A stretch of 64,000 bases of DNA, from assembly GCA_035533475.1 (NCBI GenBank), contig DATLTS010000032.1, positions 48,327-112,326 of the forward strand, read 5' to 3'. The notes under the pieces were generated by a model. It was given only the letters and a program-made list of their open reading frames with translations, was not told the DNA's origin and searched no databases. Origin of the DNA: Mycobacteriales bacterium (GTDB taxonomy: Bacteria; Actinomycetota; Actinomycetes; DATLTS01). The number at the start of each line of letters is the position of its first letter. Position 1 is the stretch's first letter. Shown piece by piece: positions 34,930 through 44,626 of the stretch. The translations under genes and the position numbers were made by a program.

Positions 34930-35384
34930 ATCGGGTCCGACTCGTCCGCGGGCTGGGTGTCGATCACCGGACCCCCTCGGTACGGGTCGGGATCACCGGC
35001 CGGAACCGCGTTCGAGGCCGCCCGCGCAACTTCGGCATCGGCGGCCCGGGCTACCGCGATCAGTTCGCTGATGTGCGCAGCGGTGTCGGGGACGGCGTCG
35101 AGGACGAAGGTCAGGGTGGGGGCGTAGCGGACCCCGGTCTGGCGACCCACCTCGGCCCGAAGCACGCCCTTCGCGCTCTCCAGGGCGAGCGAGGTACCGG
35201 CCCGGTCGATCGCCGAGCCGAGGACGGTGTAGAAGACGGTCGCTTCGCGCAGGTCGGGCGTGACACGCGCGTCCGTGACCGTCACCATGCCGAGCCGGGG
35301 ATCTTTGACTCCGAGCTCGATGGTGCTCGCGACGATCTCCCGGATTCGCCCGGCGAGCCTCCGCGCCCGCGCGACGTCGGTCAC
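34926..35384 (-). CDS. rbfA: 30S ribosome-binding factor RbfA
   Basis: 152 residues from the GTG at 35384. Late 30S assembly factor that binds near the 5' end of 16S rRNA. The KH-like domain contains [18 protein letters not shown] and the fold ends near residue 115; the last 35 residues are a charged, Pro/Asp-rich tail. An extended frame to 35483 overlaps the DUF503 gene and is not supported. nrnA follows with a 4-base overlap. Confidence 0.95.
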   Translation of the reverse strand: MTDVARARRLAGRIREIVASTIELGVKDPRLGMVTVTDARVTPDLREATVFYTVLGSAIDRAGTSLALESAKGVLRAEVGRQTGVRYAPTLTFVLDAVPDTAAHISELIAVARAADAEVARAASNAVPAGDPDPYRGGPVIDTQPADESDPM

Positions 35385-35394
35385 TGCCGCCTCC

Positions 35395-35694
35395 TCACCT
35401 GTCGTCGTCGGCCCCGTAGAGGCGCCGGTGGGCCGAGAGCAACTCGATCTCCGGTCGTCCCGCGACCAGCCTTTCGCACGCATCGAGCACCTCGCCGCAA
35501 TGCCGGGCGTCCGCCGCCACGACCGCCACCCCGAGCAGCGCCCGACGGTGCAGCTCGAGGTGGCCTGCTTCCGCCGCGGCCACCATGAAGCGCCGTTGCA
35601 ACTCCGCCACGATCGGCCGAACCATTCCCCGCTTCTCCTTCAGCGACCGGCTGTCGCCGAGCAGGACGTCGAGGGCCAGGCTGCCCACGTACAT
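35395..35694 (-). CDS. DUF503 family protein
   Basis: 99 residues from the ATG at 35694 ([22 protein letters not shown]), the diagnostic DUF503 start. The family is a small alpha/beta protein found between infB and rbfA in many Gram-positives; its function is unknown, but the position suggests a role near ribosome assembly. It starts 5 bases after the infB stop and ends 10 bases before rbfA. Confidence 0.92.
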   Translation of the reverse strand: MYVGSLALDVLLGDSRSLKEKRGMVRPIVAELQRRFMVAAAEAGHLELHRRALLGVAVVAADARHCGEVLDACERLVAGRPEIELLSAHRRLYGADDDR

Positions 35695-35699
35695 CGGCG

Positions 35700-38423
35700 C
35701 TACCCGCGCGGCTTCTCGCGCATCTCGAAGGTTTCGATGACGTCCTCGACCTTGATGTCGTTGAACGATCCGAGGCCGATACCGCATTCGTAGCCTTCGG
35801 CGACCTCGCGGGCGTCGTCCTTGAACCTTCTGAGCGAGTCGATCGCCAGATTCTCCGCGACGACGACCCCGTCGCGGACCAGCCTGGCCTTGCTGCCGCG
35901 CACGATCGTCCCGGACCGGACGAGCGACCCGGCCACGTTGCCGATCTTCGGCACCCGGAAGACTTCACGCACTTCCGCGGTACCGAGCTGGACCTCCTCG
36001 TACTCCGGCTTGAGCAGACCGGTCAGTGCGGCTTCGACGTCCTCGATCGCCTGGTAGATGACCGAGTAGTAGCGGACGTCGACCCGCTCGCGCTCAGCCA
36101 GCTCGCGGGCCTTGCCCTCCGGCCGAACGTTGAACCCGAGGATGATCGCGTCCGAGGCCTTGGCCAGGTTGACGTCGTTCTCGGTGATCGCACCGACGCC
36201 ACGGCCGATGATCCGCAACCCGACCTCTTCCCCGATGTCGATCTTGAGCAGCGAGTCCTCGACCGCCTCCACCGAACCGGACACGTCGCCCTTGAGGATG
36301 AGCCGCAGCTCGCTGATCTCACCCTCCTTGATCCGCTGAAGGACGTCCTCGAGGGTCATCCGCCCGCGCTGGGCCGCCAACTCGGCGTAGCGCTCGCGAG
36401 CCGCCCGACGTTCGGCTATCTGCCTGGCCACCCGGTCCTCGGGCACGACGAGGAAACTGTCGCCCGCACCGGGAACGCTGGTAAAGCCCAGCACCTGGAC
36501 CGGGCGGGACGGGCCGGCCTTGTCGACCGGGTCGCCGTTCTCGTCGAGCATGGCCCGAACCCGGCCGAACGCCTCGCCGGCGACGATCGAGTCGCTTACC
36601 CGCAGGGTTCCGCGCTGGACGAGAACGGTGGCCACCGGACCGCGGCCGCGGTCCAGGTGCGCCTCGATCGCGACGCCCTGCGCGTCCTGGGTCGGGTTGG
36701 CCCGCAGGTCGAGTGCCGCGTCGGCGGTGAGCAGCACCGCTTCCAGCAGCTCGTCGAGGCCGATCCGGCTCTTCGCCGACACGTCGACGAAAAGCGTCTC
36801 ACCGCCGTACTCCTCCGCGACCAGCCCGTACTCGGTGAGCTGCTGGCGCACCTTGGCCGGATTCGCGTCCTCCTTGTCGACCTTGTTCACCGCGACGACG
36901 ATGGGGACATCGGCGGCCTGCGCGTGGTTGAGCGCCTCGATCGTCTGGGGCATCACCCCGTCGTCCGCGGCGACGACCAGGACCGCGATGTCGGTCACCT
37001 TCGCCCCACGGGCTCGCATGGCGGTAAATGCCTCGTGCCCGGGGGTGTCGATGAAGGTGAGCATGCGCTGGCTGCCGTCGCTCGTCGTGGCGTGCACCTG
37101 GTAGGCGCCGATGTGCTGGGTGATCCCGCCCGCCTCGCGGGCCACGACGTCGGTCTGCCGGATCGCATCGAGCAGCTTGGTCTTGCCGTGATCGACGTGG
37201 CCCATGACCGTGACCACCGGCGGACGCGAAACCAGGTCGTCCTCGCCGCCCTCGTTCTCCCCGTAGTCGATGTCGAAGGACTCGAGCAGCTCGCGATCCT
37301 CGTCCTCGGGACTGACCACCTGAACGTCGTATCCGAGCTCGTTCCCGAGCAGCTGGAGTGTCTCGTCGCTGCACGACTGGGTCGCCGTCACCATTTCGCC
37401 GATCTGGGTGAAGACCACCTGAACCAGCGAGCCGGGATTAGCCCCGATCTTGTCGGCGAAGTCGGCCAGGCTGGCCCCGCGCGGTAGGCGCAGCGCGTCC
37501 CCGTTCCCGCGGGGGACGACGACCCCCCCGATCGTCGGGGCCTGCATGTTGTCGAACTCTTGGCGACGCTGCTTCTTGGACTTCCGCCCGCGAACCGGCC
37601 CGCGCCCGCCCGGGCGACCGAAGGCGCCCTGCGTGGCAGCACCGCGCCCGCCACGACCACCCGGACCACCGGGGCGACCCCCGGGGGCGCCGCGGCCGGC
37701 TGGCGCGCCGGCCGCTCCGGCACCGGCTCCGGGGCCGGCACCACGGCCCGGAGCGCCCATGCCGCGCCCGGCTGCCCCGGGCCGACCGGCCTGCGGACGG
37801 GCACCGGGGAACATGCCGGGGGCCGGCCGGGGGCCGCCGGGTCCGGCGCCTGGGGAACGTTGTGGGTAGGAACCTGGCGCCGGCCGGGGTGGCATGCCGG
37901 GGACGCCGGGCCGCACGCCGGGTCGGGGCGGCATGCCCGGCGCGGGGGGCCGCAGGCCGGGCCGCGGAGCCACCGGTGCCATCCCGGTGCCGCCGGCGCT
38001 GGTGAACGGGTTGTTGCCGGGCCGAGGCGCGCCGGACGGTCGCGGAACAGCCGGGCGCGGGTGGGCGGCGGCGGGACGGATCCCGGGCTCGCCGGCCGGC
38101 GGGTCGATGGCCGGCGCGGCCGCCGGGAAAGGCGCGGCCGGCGCGGACTCGACCACCGTCGGTTCGGCGACCACCGGCGGCTCGGGGGCGACATCCGGCT
38201 TCGCGGCCTTGCCGCGGCCCTTTGCCGCAACCGGCGAAGCCGAGCCGTTGCCGGCCGGCTCTGGGACGCTCGGGAAGGCTTCCTTGAGCTTGCGGACCAC
38301 CGGCGCCTCGACCGTCGAGGACGCCGAGCGGACGAACTCACCGAATTCCTGGAGCTTGGCCATGACGACCTTGCTCTCCACGCCGAATTCCTTGGCGAGC
38401 TCGTAGACCCGGACCTTGGCCAC
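35700..38423 (-). CDS. infB: Translation initiation factor IF-2
   Basis: 907 residues from a GTG at 38423 with AAGGAGT upstream. GTPase that places initiator tRNA on the 30S subunit and drives subunit joining. It has the N-terminal IF2N domain ([15 protein letters not shown]), a long Pro/Gly/Ala-rich linker (about 50-290), then the G domain with GHVDHGKT near residue 407, domains II-III and the tRNA-binding C-domain ending in FEMREKPRG. The linker is longer than in E. coli but usual in high-GC actinobacteria. Part of the nusA operon. Confidence 0.98.
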   Translation of the reverse strand: MAKVRVYELAKEFGVESKVVMAKLQEFGEFVRSASSTVEAPVVRKLKEAFPSVPEPAGNGSASPVAAKGRGKAAKPDVAPEPPVVAEPTVVESAPAAPFPAAAPAIDPPAGEPGIRPAAAHPRPAVPRPSGAPRPGNNPFTSAGGTGMAPVAPRPGLRPPAPGMPPRPGVRPGVPGMPPRPAPGSYPQRSPGAGPGGPRPAPGMFPGARPQAGRPGAAGRGMGAPGRGAGPGAGAGAAGAPAGRGAPGGRPGGPGGRGGRGAATQGAFGRPGGRGPVRGRKSKKQRRQEFDNMQAPTIGGVVVPRGNGDALRLPRGASLADFADKIGANPGSLVQVVFTQIGEMVTATQSCSDETLQLLGNELGYDVQVVSPEDEDRELLESFDIDYGENEGGEDDLVSRPPVVTVMGHVDHGKTKLLDAIRQTDVVAREAGGITQHIGAYQVHATTSDGSQRMLTFIDTPGHEAFTAMRARGAKVTDIAVLVVAADDGVMPQTIEALNHAQAADVPIVVAVNKVDKEDANPAKVRQQLTEYGLVAEEYGGETLFVDVSAKSRIGLDELLEAVLLTADAALDLRANPTQDAQGVAIEAHLDRGRGPVATVLVQRGTLRVSDSIVAGEAFGRVRAMLDENGDPVDKAGPSRPVQVLGFTSVPGAGDSFLVVPEDRVARQIAERRAARERYAELAAQRGRMTLEDVLQRIKEGEISELRLILKGDVSGSVEAVEDSLLKIDIGEEVGLRIIGRGVGAITENDVNLAKASDAIILGFNVRPEGKARELAERERVDVRYYSVIYQAIEDVEAALTGLLKPEYEEVQLGTAEVREVFRVPKIGNVAGSLVRSGTIVRGSKARLVRDGVVVAENLAIDSLRRFKDDAREVAEGYECGIGLGSFNDIKVEDVIETFEMREKPRG

Positions 38424-38490
38424 TCAGACTCCTTGTCCCACGGTCCGCGGGTCTGTCGCTCGCGAACCGACGTCCTAGCGCATGGCTGTG

Positions 38491-38518
38491 CTCATCGCTG
38501 ACTCATCGAGCGCTCATC
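38491..38518. repeat. Three CTCATC direct repeats at 11-base steps after ylxR
   Basis: CTCATC at 38491, 38502 and 38513 (GATGAG on the transcript strand). The last copy overlaps the ylxR stop. Short, and could be chance. Confidence 0.4.
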
Positions 38519-38834
38519 ACGAACTCGACCCACTTCCCGTGCTCGTGCCTCCGACCGCTTTCCGGCCGCTCGCCCGCGCCCCCGCGACGTGGTCTCGGAC
38601 CGCGCCGACATCGGGCGGCCGCGCGAGCCGGAGGGCCCGCACAAACGCCCGCCGCCGTTCGGCCTGGTCGAGACAGGCCGGGTCTGGGTGCAGGTGCGCG
38701 CCTCGACCCGGCGCCCGGCCCCGGGGGTCGACGACAAGCACGCCCCCGACCACCACGACACGCAGGAGATCGGACTTGGACGCTCGTTCCCGGCACCCCA
38801 CACAGGTGCGGACCGGGAGCGCACGCCCTGTCAC
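38517..38834 (-). CDS. ylxR: YlxR family RNA-binding/nucleoid protein
   Basis: 105 residues from a GTG at 38834. The start RTCVGCRERASKSDLLR is diagnostic for YlxR (DUF448). Sits between nusA and infB as in most Gram-positives. Crystal structures show an RNA-binding fold; in B. subtilis it acts as a nucleoid-associated regulator, and it has been linked to RNase P. The C-terminal 20 residues are Gly/Ser-rich and variable. Confidence 0.93.
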   Translation of the reverse strand: MTGRALPVRTCVGCRERASKSDLLRVVVVGGVLVVDPRGRAPGRGAHLHPDPACLDQAERRRAFVRALRLARPPDVGAVRDHVAGARASGRKAVGGTSTGSGSSS

Positions 38835-38858
38835 CTCGGGAGTCTAACCCGTTCGACG

Positions 38859-38899
38859 CCCGGGCGCGGCCCGGGCGCGGCCCGGGCGCCGCCCGGGCG
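38859..38899. repeat. 11-base CCCGGGCGCGG tandem repeat after nusA
   Basis: Copies of CCCGGGCGCGG start at 38859, 38870 and 38881 (the last with one change), with a partial copy at 38892. Each unit holds the palindrome CCCGGG, and CCGCCCGGGCGG at 38889-38900 is a full 12-base palindrome. It lies within 3 bases of the nusA stop, inside the nusA-ylxR gap, and could form alternative hairpins. Confidence 0.8.
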
Positions 38900-38901
38900 G
38901 T

Positions 38902-39942
38902 TCAGGCGTCGGTTGTCACCGGGCCGTCTTCGCCCACCGGGGCGTCGCCGAGCGGCCGCTCGGAGTCGGACCGGATGTCGATCCGCCAGCCGGTGAGCCG
39001 GGCCGCCAGCCGAGCGTTCTGACCCTCCCGGCCAATCGCCAGGGACAGCTGGTAGTCCGGCACGATGACCCGGGCGGCCCGATTCTCCAGATCGACGACG
39101 CGCACCTCGGAGACGTTCGCCGGGGACAGCGCGTGCCCGACGAACCGGGCCGGATCGGCATCCCAGTCGACGATGTCGATCTTCTCGCCGTGCAACTCGG
39201 CAACCACGGCCCGGACCCGGGCGCCGACTGGGCCGATGCAGGCCCCGCGGGCCCGGATGCCGGGCACCAGAGATCGCACGGCGATCTTGGTCCGGTGGCC
39301 GGCCTCGCGGGCGACCGCGACGATCTCGACCGAACCGTCGGCGATCTCGGGCACCTCGAGGGCGAACAGCTTGCGCACCAGATTGGGATGGGTCCGCGAG
39401 ACGTTGATCGACGGCCCGCGCACGGTCTTGTGCACCTGCACGACGTAGACCCGCAGTCGGTCACCGTGCAGGTAGGTCTCCCCCGGCACCTGCTCGGAGA
39501 CCGGCAGCACCGCCTCGACCTTGCCGAGGTCGACGAACACCGGGCGACGTTCACCGCGGACCTCCGGGCGAGGGTCGTGTTGCTGCACAACCCCGCTGAC
39601 GATGTCGCCCTCCCGGCCGGCGTACTCACCGTAGGTGAGCTCCTGCTCGGCGTCGCGGAGCCGCTGGAGGATGACCTGCCGGGCCGTGGTCGCAGCGATC
39701 CGGGAGAAGCCCGGCGGGGTGTGGTCGAACTCGACCCCGAGCTCCTCGTCCGGACCAACCTCCCGCGCGAACACCGCGACCGCCCCGGTCTTGCGGTCGA
39801 GTTCGATCCGAGCGTGCTCGTAGGCGTCGTCCGCCCGCTGGTAGGCGGAGAGCAGGGCGACCTCGATCGCTTCGATGACCGTGTCGAAGGACACGTCCTT
39901 CTCCCGGGCCAGGCTCTTCAACGCCGCCATGTCGATGTTCAC
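38902..39942 (-). CDS. nusA: Transcription termination/antitermination factor NusA
   Basis: 346 residues from a GTG at 39942 that overlaps the rimP stop as GTGA. Binds RNA polymerase and nascent RNA to control pausing and termination. N-terminal RNAP-binding domain (1-125), S1 domain (about 130-200) and two KH domains (about 205-330) ending in [19 protein letters not shown]. It lacks the acidic C-terminal repeats of E. coli NusA, as expected for a Gram-positive. Confidence 0.97.
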   Translation of the reverse strand: MNIDMAALKSLAREKDVSFDTVIEAIEVALLSAYQRADDAYEHARIELDRKTGAVAVFAREVGPDEELGVEFDHTPPGFSRIAATTARQVILQRLRDAEQELTYGEYAGREGDIVSGVVQQHDPRPEVRGERRPVFVDLGKVEAVLPVSEQVPGETYLHGDRLRVYVVQVHKTVRGPSINVSRTHPNLVRKLFALEVPEIADGSVEIVAVAREAGHRTKIAVRSLVPGIRARGACIGPVGARVRAVVAELHGEKIDIVDWDADPARFVGHALSPANVSEVRVVDLENRAARVIVPDYQLSLAIGREGQNARLAARLTGWRIDIRSDSERPLGDAPVGEDGPVTTDA

Positions 39943-40418
39943 GGCGCGGGCTCCCCGGATGCGCGCTGGAACTCGACCTGAACCTGTGCGCGAGCTACCT
40001 CGTCGTAGCCGAGCCGCCGTGGCGATCCGGCCACGTCGATGACCATCCCCGCCTCATCGGCATCTACGACCCTGCCGACCAGATCCCCGCCGCCGGACAG
40101 CGCCACCCTGACCAGATGGCCGCGGGCTCGCCGCCAGTGCCGTGGGGCGACGAGCGGACGGTCGACCCCCGGCGAAGAGACCTCCAGGACGTAGCCGCCG
40201 GTACCCATGGCATCCGCGGCGTCTAGGGCCGCGGAGCTCGCCGCACTGACCCGGGCCACGTCGTCGAGGTCGACGCCGGCGTCGCCGTCGATCACTACCC
40301 GGACCAGCCGGCGGCGCCCGGCCGGGGTGACCCCGACATCTTCGAGGTCGTAGCCGTGCGCGGCCACCACCGGCTCGAGCAGTTCACGGAGCAGGTCGCG
40401 GGTCGAGGGCTTGGTCAT
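39939..40418 (-). CDS. rimP: Ribosome maturation factor RimP
   Basis: 159 residues. Early 30S assembly factor. The N-terminal domain includes [29 protein letters not shown] sequence and the centre has [11 protein letters not shown], a family marker. First gene of the rimP-nusA-ylxR-infB group, so its promoter is probably in the 87 bases before 40418; GGGAGG lies close to the start. nusA overlaps its stop. Confidence 0.95.
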   Translation of the reverse strand: MTKPSTRDLLRELLEPVVAAHGYDLEDVGVTPAGRRRLVRVVIDGDAGVDLDDVARVSAASSAALDAADAMGTGGYVLEVSSPGVDRPLVAPRHWRRARGHLVRVALSGGGDLVGRVVDADEAGMVIDVAGSPRRLGYDEVARAQVQVEFQRASGEPAP

Positions 40419-40505
40419 CTCGCCGCCTCCCGTCCGGACCGACCGCGTTTATGGGTCAGCCTAGTCGCCGGGATGGCAGACTCCCGGCCGCGGAAAGGAG
40501 GCGCC

Positions 40506-40955
40506 TTGTCCCTGTCCCGGCGCGCGCTGCTCGCCGGCGCGATCGGTGTCGCCGCCGCCGGCTGCCACCGCGCCGTCCGACCGCCGCCCGCACCACCCCC
40601 GCCGATCCCGGATGCGCCCGCGCTGGCCGCCGCGGCGGACCGCGAGCGGGCGCTGATCGCTGGTTACGACGCCGTCCTCGCAACCCCGTTGGCGCCGGCG
40701 GCCCTGACCGCGTTGGCGGCTCTCCGGGCCCAGCACCTCGCGCACCAGGCGGCGATCGGCGTCGCCCAGTTACCCGCCCGACCTTCGTCTCTAACGACCC
40801 TCCCCGCCCTCACCGCACTGGAGCACGCCTCGGCCGTCGCGGCGCTGGCGAGTGTCGGCGCCGCCGTGGACCCGGCCCACGCCCAGCTGTTCGCCTCGAT
40901 CGCCGGCAGCGAGGCGAGTCACGCCGTGGTGCTCGCCGCCCTGGCCGCGCCATGA
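40506..40955 (+). CDS. Probable Tat-exported ferritin-like lipoprotein
   Basis: 149 residues from a TTG at 40506, chosen because AAAGGAGG lies directly upstream; an ATG at 40473 lacks such a site. The start has a twin arginine (SRRALLAG), a hydrophobic stretch and the lipobox AAGC with Cys20 as the lipidation site. After a Pro-rich linker the body is helical with repeated Glu/His positions (RERALI, AQHLAHQ, LEHAS, SEASH), the pattern of ferritin-like four-helix bundles in actinobacterial lipoproteins. The stop overlaps the next start as ATGA. M. tuberculosis has a comparable pair (Rv2843/Rv2844) next to rimP. Function unknown; metal binding is inference. Confidence 0.75.
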   Translation: MSLSRRALLAGAIGVAAAGCHRAVRPPPAPPPPIPDAPALAAAADRERALIAGYDAVLATPLAPAALTALAALRAQHLAHQAAIGVAQLPARPSSLTTLPALTALEHASAVAALASVGAAVDPAHAQLFASIAGSEASHAVVLAALAAP

Positions 40956-41395
40956 CCGCTCAGGTCGCCGCGCTCCAGGCGGCGCTCGTCGCTGAGGCGG
41001 CGGCCAGCTACGGCTACGGGGTCGTCGGGGCCCACCTGACCGGCAGTCTGGAACAGTTGGCGGCTTCCGCGCTCGCGACCCACACCGGTCGGGCCGACCG
41101 GTTGGCCGAGCTGCTCCGCCGCGACGGGGCCCGGCCCGGACCGGTCCCCCCGGCCTTCGCGCTGCCGTTCCCGGTCACCGGCCCGGCGTCCGCCCTCGAG
41201 CTCGCCGAGCAGCTCGAGGACGGCACGGCCGGGGTCTACTACGACCTGATCGGGAGCACCGCGAACCCGGGGCTGCGCGAATTCGCCGCCGAAGCCCTGG
41301 TCGATGCCGCCGGCCGGGCGGCCCGCTGGCGCGCCGCGACGGGCCCTTTCGACCCCGGCGTCACCACCTCGTTCCCGGGGCGCGAGGCCCCCTGA
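40952..41395 (+). CDS. DUF4439 ferritin-like domain protein
   Basis: 147 residues. The start contains AAASYGYGVVGAHL, matching the DUF4439 core, followed by helices with His and Arg pairs (ATHTGRADRLAELL) typical of this ferritin-like family. No signal peptide is visible. It overlaps the upstream lipoprotein gene by 4 bases, so the two products are made together and probably form one functional unit. Function is not established. The pair replaces the position where proS often stands in related genomes. Confidence 0.85.
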   Translation: MTAQVAALQAALVAEAAASYGYGVVGAHLTGSLEQLAASALATHTGRADRLAELLRRDGARPGPVPPAFALPFPVTGPASALELAEQLEDGTAGVYYDLIGSTANPGLREFAAEALVDAAGRAARWRAATGPFDPGVTTSFPGREAP

Positions 41396-41396
41396 G

Positions 41397-41410
41397 AAGC
41401 CCAGGGGCTT
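41397..41410. terminator. Short palindrome between convergent stops
   Basis: AAGCCC-AG-GGGCTT, perfect 6-base arms, lies between the DUF4439 stop (41395) and the convergent acetyltransferase stop (41413). It is the only structured element in the 17-base gap and could serve both genes, but it is short. Confidence 0.45.
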
Positions 41411-41412
41411 GC

Positions 41413-42255
41413 TCAGAACAGGACCGACATGAAACGGCCGACCTCGGCGAAGCCGACCCGATCGTAGGCCCGACGGGCGATGTCGTTGAAGTCGTTGACG
41501 TAGAGGCTGACCACCGGCGCCAGCGACGCCTGGGCCTGCGCGACGACCGCCGCCATGCCGTGGCTGCCAAGTCCGCGGCCGCGCAGCTCCGGGTCGACCC
41601 ACACCCCCTGCACCTGGCAGGCGTCGCGCGCCAGCGCACCGATCTCAGCCTTGAACACGACCCGGCCATCGTCGATCCGGGCGAAGGCCCGGCCCTGGCC
41701 GATCAGCTCGGCGATCCTCGCGCGGTACAGGGCGCCGCCGTCCGCCGCAACCGGGGAGACCCCCACCTCCTCGGTGAACATGGCGATGCAGGCCGGGAGC
41801 AGGATGTCCAGCTCCTCGAGCCGCACCGGGCGCACGGCAGGATCACCGGCCAACCGCGGCGGTCGGCCGATGGTCAGCAGCGGCTGGCGCTCCCGGACCT
41901 CGCGCGGCCGCCCCCAGGACGGCCCGAGCAGTCGCCAAAGCGGCGCCACCATCTCGGCCGGCCCGACGATCGACGAGCAACGCCGACCCTGCCGACGGGC
42001 CCGGTCGGCGAACGCCCGGATCGCCGCGTCGTCAGCACCGACCGGGACCAGGTTGGCTCCGGCGTAGCAGAGCGCGGACAACCGGCCGTCGCCCGGGTGT
42101 CCCCACACCTCGGCGCCGAGCCGCCAGGGGTCAAGGCCGACCGCGTCGATCCGGGAGCGGACGAAGACGTTGGCGATCGGATCGCGGTCGAGCAGATCGA
42201 GCGCGACCGGCAGGTCCCGGTCGTCCAGCACCCGCAGTGGCACGGTTCGCAACAT
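41413..42255 (-). CDS. GNAT acetyltransferase with N-terminal DUF4081 domain
   Basis: 280 residues. N-terminal DUF4081-like domain (about 1-130) and a C-terminal GNAT domain with motif A VWVDPELRGRGLGSHGM at about residues 218-234. The same two-domain protein lies next to ispG in M. tuberculosis (Rv2867c). Substrate unknown. It ends 17 bases from the convergent DUF4439 gene and starts 17 bases after the ispG stop, so it is probably in the ispG transcript. Confidence 0.92.
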   Translation of the reverse strand: MLRTVPLRVLDDRDLPVALDLLDRDPIANVFVRSRIDAVGLDPWRLGAEVWGHPGDGRLSALCYAGANLVPVGADDAAIRAFADRARRQGRRCSSIVGPAEMVAPLWRLLGPSWGRPREVRERQPLLTIGRPPRLAGDPAVRPVRLEELDILLPACIAMFTEEVGVSPVAADGGALYRARIAELIGQGRAFARIDDGRVVFKAEIGALARDACQVQGVWVDPELRGRGLGSHGMAAVVAQAQASLAPVVSLYVNDFNDIARRAYDRVGFAEVGRFMSVLF

Positions 42256-42272
42256 CGGGTCAGCGCTCCGTC

Positions 42273-43430
42273 TCAGCTGACCGAGACGGCCGGCTCTCCC
42301 GAGGCCACCCCGGCGGCCTCCATCTCGGCAGCGATCTTCAGCGCCTCCTCGATGAGGGTCTCGACGATGGCCGCCTCCGGAACGGTTTTCACGACCTGCC
42401 CCTTGACGAAGATCTGCCCCTTACCGTTACCGGAGGCGACCCCGAGATCGGCCTCTCGAGCCTCCCCGGGTCCGTTGACGACGCAGCCCATCACGGCAAC
42501 CCGGATCGGGACGGTCATCCCCTCCAGGCCGGCCTGGACCTGTTCGGCGAGGGTGTAGACGTCGACCTGAGCCCGTCCGCAGGACGGGCAGGACACGATC
42601 TCCAACCGGCGCTGCCGCAGGCCGAGCGACTCGAGGATCGCCAGCCCGACCTTGACCTCCTCGACCGGGGGGGCCGACAGCGAGACCCGGATCGTGTCGC
42701 CGATCCCCTCGGCGAGCAGCGCGCCGAAGGCGACGGCGGATTTCACCGTGCCCTGGAAGGTCGGCCCGGCCTCGGTGACGCCGAGGTGCAGCGGGTAGTC
42801 GCACCGGGCGGCGAGCAGCCGATAGGCCTGGATCATCACCACCGGGTCGTGGTGCTTGACCGAAATCTTGAGGTCACGGTAGCCGTGCTCCTCGAACAGC
42901 GACGCCTCCCACAGCGCGGACTCGGCGAGCGCCTCCGGCGTGGCCTTGCCGTACTTATCCAGCAGGCGCTTGTCGAGCGAGCCGGCGTTGACTCCGATGC
43001 GGATCGGGATTCCGGCGTCGCCCGCGGCCTTCGCGATCTCCCCGATCCGGTCGTCGAACTTCTTGATGTTTCCGGGGTTGACCCGGACCGCGGCACATCC
43101 GGCGTCGATCGCGGCGAACACGTACCGCGGCTGAAAGTGGATGTCGGCAATGACCGGGATCTGCGAGTGCTTCGCGATCTCGCCCAGCGCCTCGGCGTCG
43201 TCGGTGTCCGGCACGGCGACCCGGACGATCTCGCAGCCCGCGGCGGTCAGCTCGGCGATCTGCTGAAGGGTGGCGTCGACGTCCGCGGTCTTCGTCGTCG
43301 TCATCGACTGCACGGAGACCGGCGCGCCACCGCCGACCGGGACCCGCCCGACATGGATCTGCCGACTCTCCCGGCGCGGCGCGAGCGGCGGCGGCGGGAT
43401 CGGCGGCATCCCGAGCGGGATCGAGGTCAT
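42273..43430 (-). CDS. ispG: 4-hydroxy-3-methylbut-2-enyl diphosphate synthase IspG
   Basis: 385 residues. Iron-sulfur enzyme of the MEP isoprenoid pathway. Start has [20 protein letters not shown]; the [4Fe-4S] cysteines are in CPSCGRA (about 277 and 280) and CVVNGPGEA (about 312). Short form without the plant-type insert. rseP lies immediately upstream and dxr, another MEP enzyme, next to it; this trio is conserved in actinobacteria. Confidence 0.98.
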   Translation of the reverse strand: MTSIPLGMPPIPPPPLAPRRESRQIHVGRVPVGGGAPVSVQSMTTTKTADVDATLQQIAELTAAGCEIVRVAVPDTDDAEALGEIAKHSQIPVIADIHFQPRYVFAAIDAGCAAVRVNPGNIKKFDDRIGEIAKAAGDAGIPIRIGVNAGSLDKRLLDKYGKATPEALAESALWEASLFEEHGYRDLKISVKHHDPVVMIQAYRLLAARCDYPLHLGVTEAGPTFQGTVKSAVAFGALLAEGIGDTIRVSLSAPPVEEVKVGLAILESLGLRQRRLEIVSCPSCGRAQVDVYTLAEQVQAGLEGMTVPIRVAVMGCVVNGPGEAREADLGVASGNGKGQIFVKGQVVKTVPEAAIVETLIEEALKIAAEMEAAGVASGEPAVSVS

Positions 43431-43435
43431 GGCTC

Positions 43436-44626
43436 CTATCCGGAGAGGTTGAGCGGGTGGGCGATGTCGGCGTAGAGCAGAACCGCCGCGACCCCGACGA
43501 ACAGCACGACGAAAGCGTACGTGAGCGGCAGGACCTTGTTGATGTCGACGCGACCGGGATCCCCACGGCGCAGCAGCCGGTACAGCCGGCGGCGCAGGCC
43601 CTCGAAGGCCAGGATCGCGATGTGGCCGCCGTCGAGTGGCAGCAGCGGAAGCAGGTTGAAGATGCCGATGAAGAAGTTGAGCTGCGCCATGATCGAGAGG
43701 AACTGACCGACCCTGAGGTGCAGCGGTACCCGGGAGGCACTGGCGATCTGCCCGCTCACGTTGGCCACCCCGAGGACGCTGAGCGCGCCGTTCGGACTGC
43801 GCTTGCCGGCCAGGTCTTCGCGCAGCGTGGATGGCAGGCTGGCGAGGGCCTTCCCGGTGGCGCTCAGGTAGAAGCCGAGCGAACCGAACGTGCGGGGCAC
43901 CGCCGCCAGTGGGCCGTACGTCGGATACACCCCGGTCGCGGAGACCGCGATCCCGATCCGGCCGATCGTCCCGTTCCCCTGCCGAACGGCCACGGGCGTG
44001 ACGCTCACCGCGACCCGGGCGCCGTGGCGGATCACCGTCAGCCCGAGCGGACGGCCGACGTGGGAGGTCACCGCGCCCGTCAATTGGGTCGGGTCCGTGA
44101 GCGGATGCCCGTCCACAGCGACGATCCGATCGCCCGCGAGCAGCTTTCCCTGCGCCGGCGCGGCCGGCGCCCCGGGCGGGCAGCCCCGCTGGGTGTCACC
44201 GACCGTGACGCACGGGGTGACGCCGCCGACGGAGACCTGCTGCTGGGTCGAGGTGAAGTCACCGGCGAACACGAGCACCAGATAGGTAAGCAGGATCGCC
44301 AGCACGAAGTGCACGAACGAGCCGGCGGCGAGCACCACGACTCGCTGCCGGGCCGGCTGCTTGTAGAAGACCCGGTCCTCGTCGCCCGGTTCGACCGCCT
44401 CGAGCGGCGTCATCCCCACGATCTTGACGAAGCCGCCGGCCGGGATGGCCTTGATCCCGTACTCGGTTTCGCCGCGCCGGAACGACAAGAGGGTGGGCCC
44501 GAAGCCGACGAAGAATCGGGTCGCCTTCATGCCGTAGTGCTTCGCGGTCACGAAGTGCCCGGCCTCATGCAGCATGACCGAGGTGAGCAGCACGAACACG
44601 AAGGCGAGCACACCGACGGCGGTCAT
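43436..44626 (-). CDS. rseP: Site-2 metalloprotease RseP/Rip1
   Basis: 396 residues from the ATG at 44626, which overlaps the dxr stop as ATGA. Intramembrane zinc protease that cleaves anti-sigma factors. HEAGH (His20, Glu21, His24) lies in the first membrane helix; a PDZ domain spans about 130-260; the LDGG motif and last helices are near 340-390. The homolog Rip1 in M. tuberculosis controls several sigma factors. A longer frame reading to 45325 is not coding. Confidence 0.96.
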   Translation of the reverse strand: MTAVGVLAFVFVLLTSVMLHEAGHFVTAKHYGMKATRFFVGFGPTLLSFRRGETEYGIKAIPAGGFVKIVGMTPLEAVEPGDEDRVFYKQPARQRVVVLAAGSFVHFVLAILLTYLVLVFAGDFTSTQQQVSVGGVTPCVTVGDTQRGCPPGAPAAPAQGKLLAGDRIVAVDGHPLTDPTQLTGAVTSHVGRPLGLTVIRHGARVAVSVTPVAVRQGNGTIGRIGIAVSATGVYPTYGPLAAVPRTFGSLGFYLSATGKALASLPSTLREDLAGKRSPNGALSVLGVANVSGQIASASRVPLHLRVGQFLSIMAQLNFFIGIFNLLPLLPLDGGHIAILAFEGLRRRLYRLLRRGDPGRVDINKVLPLTYAFVVLFVGVAAVLLYADIAHPLNLSG

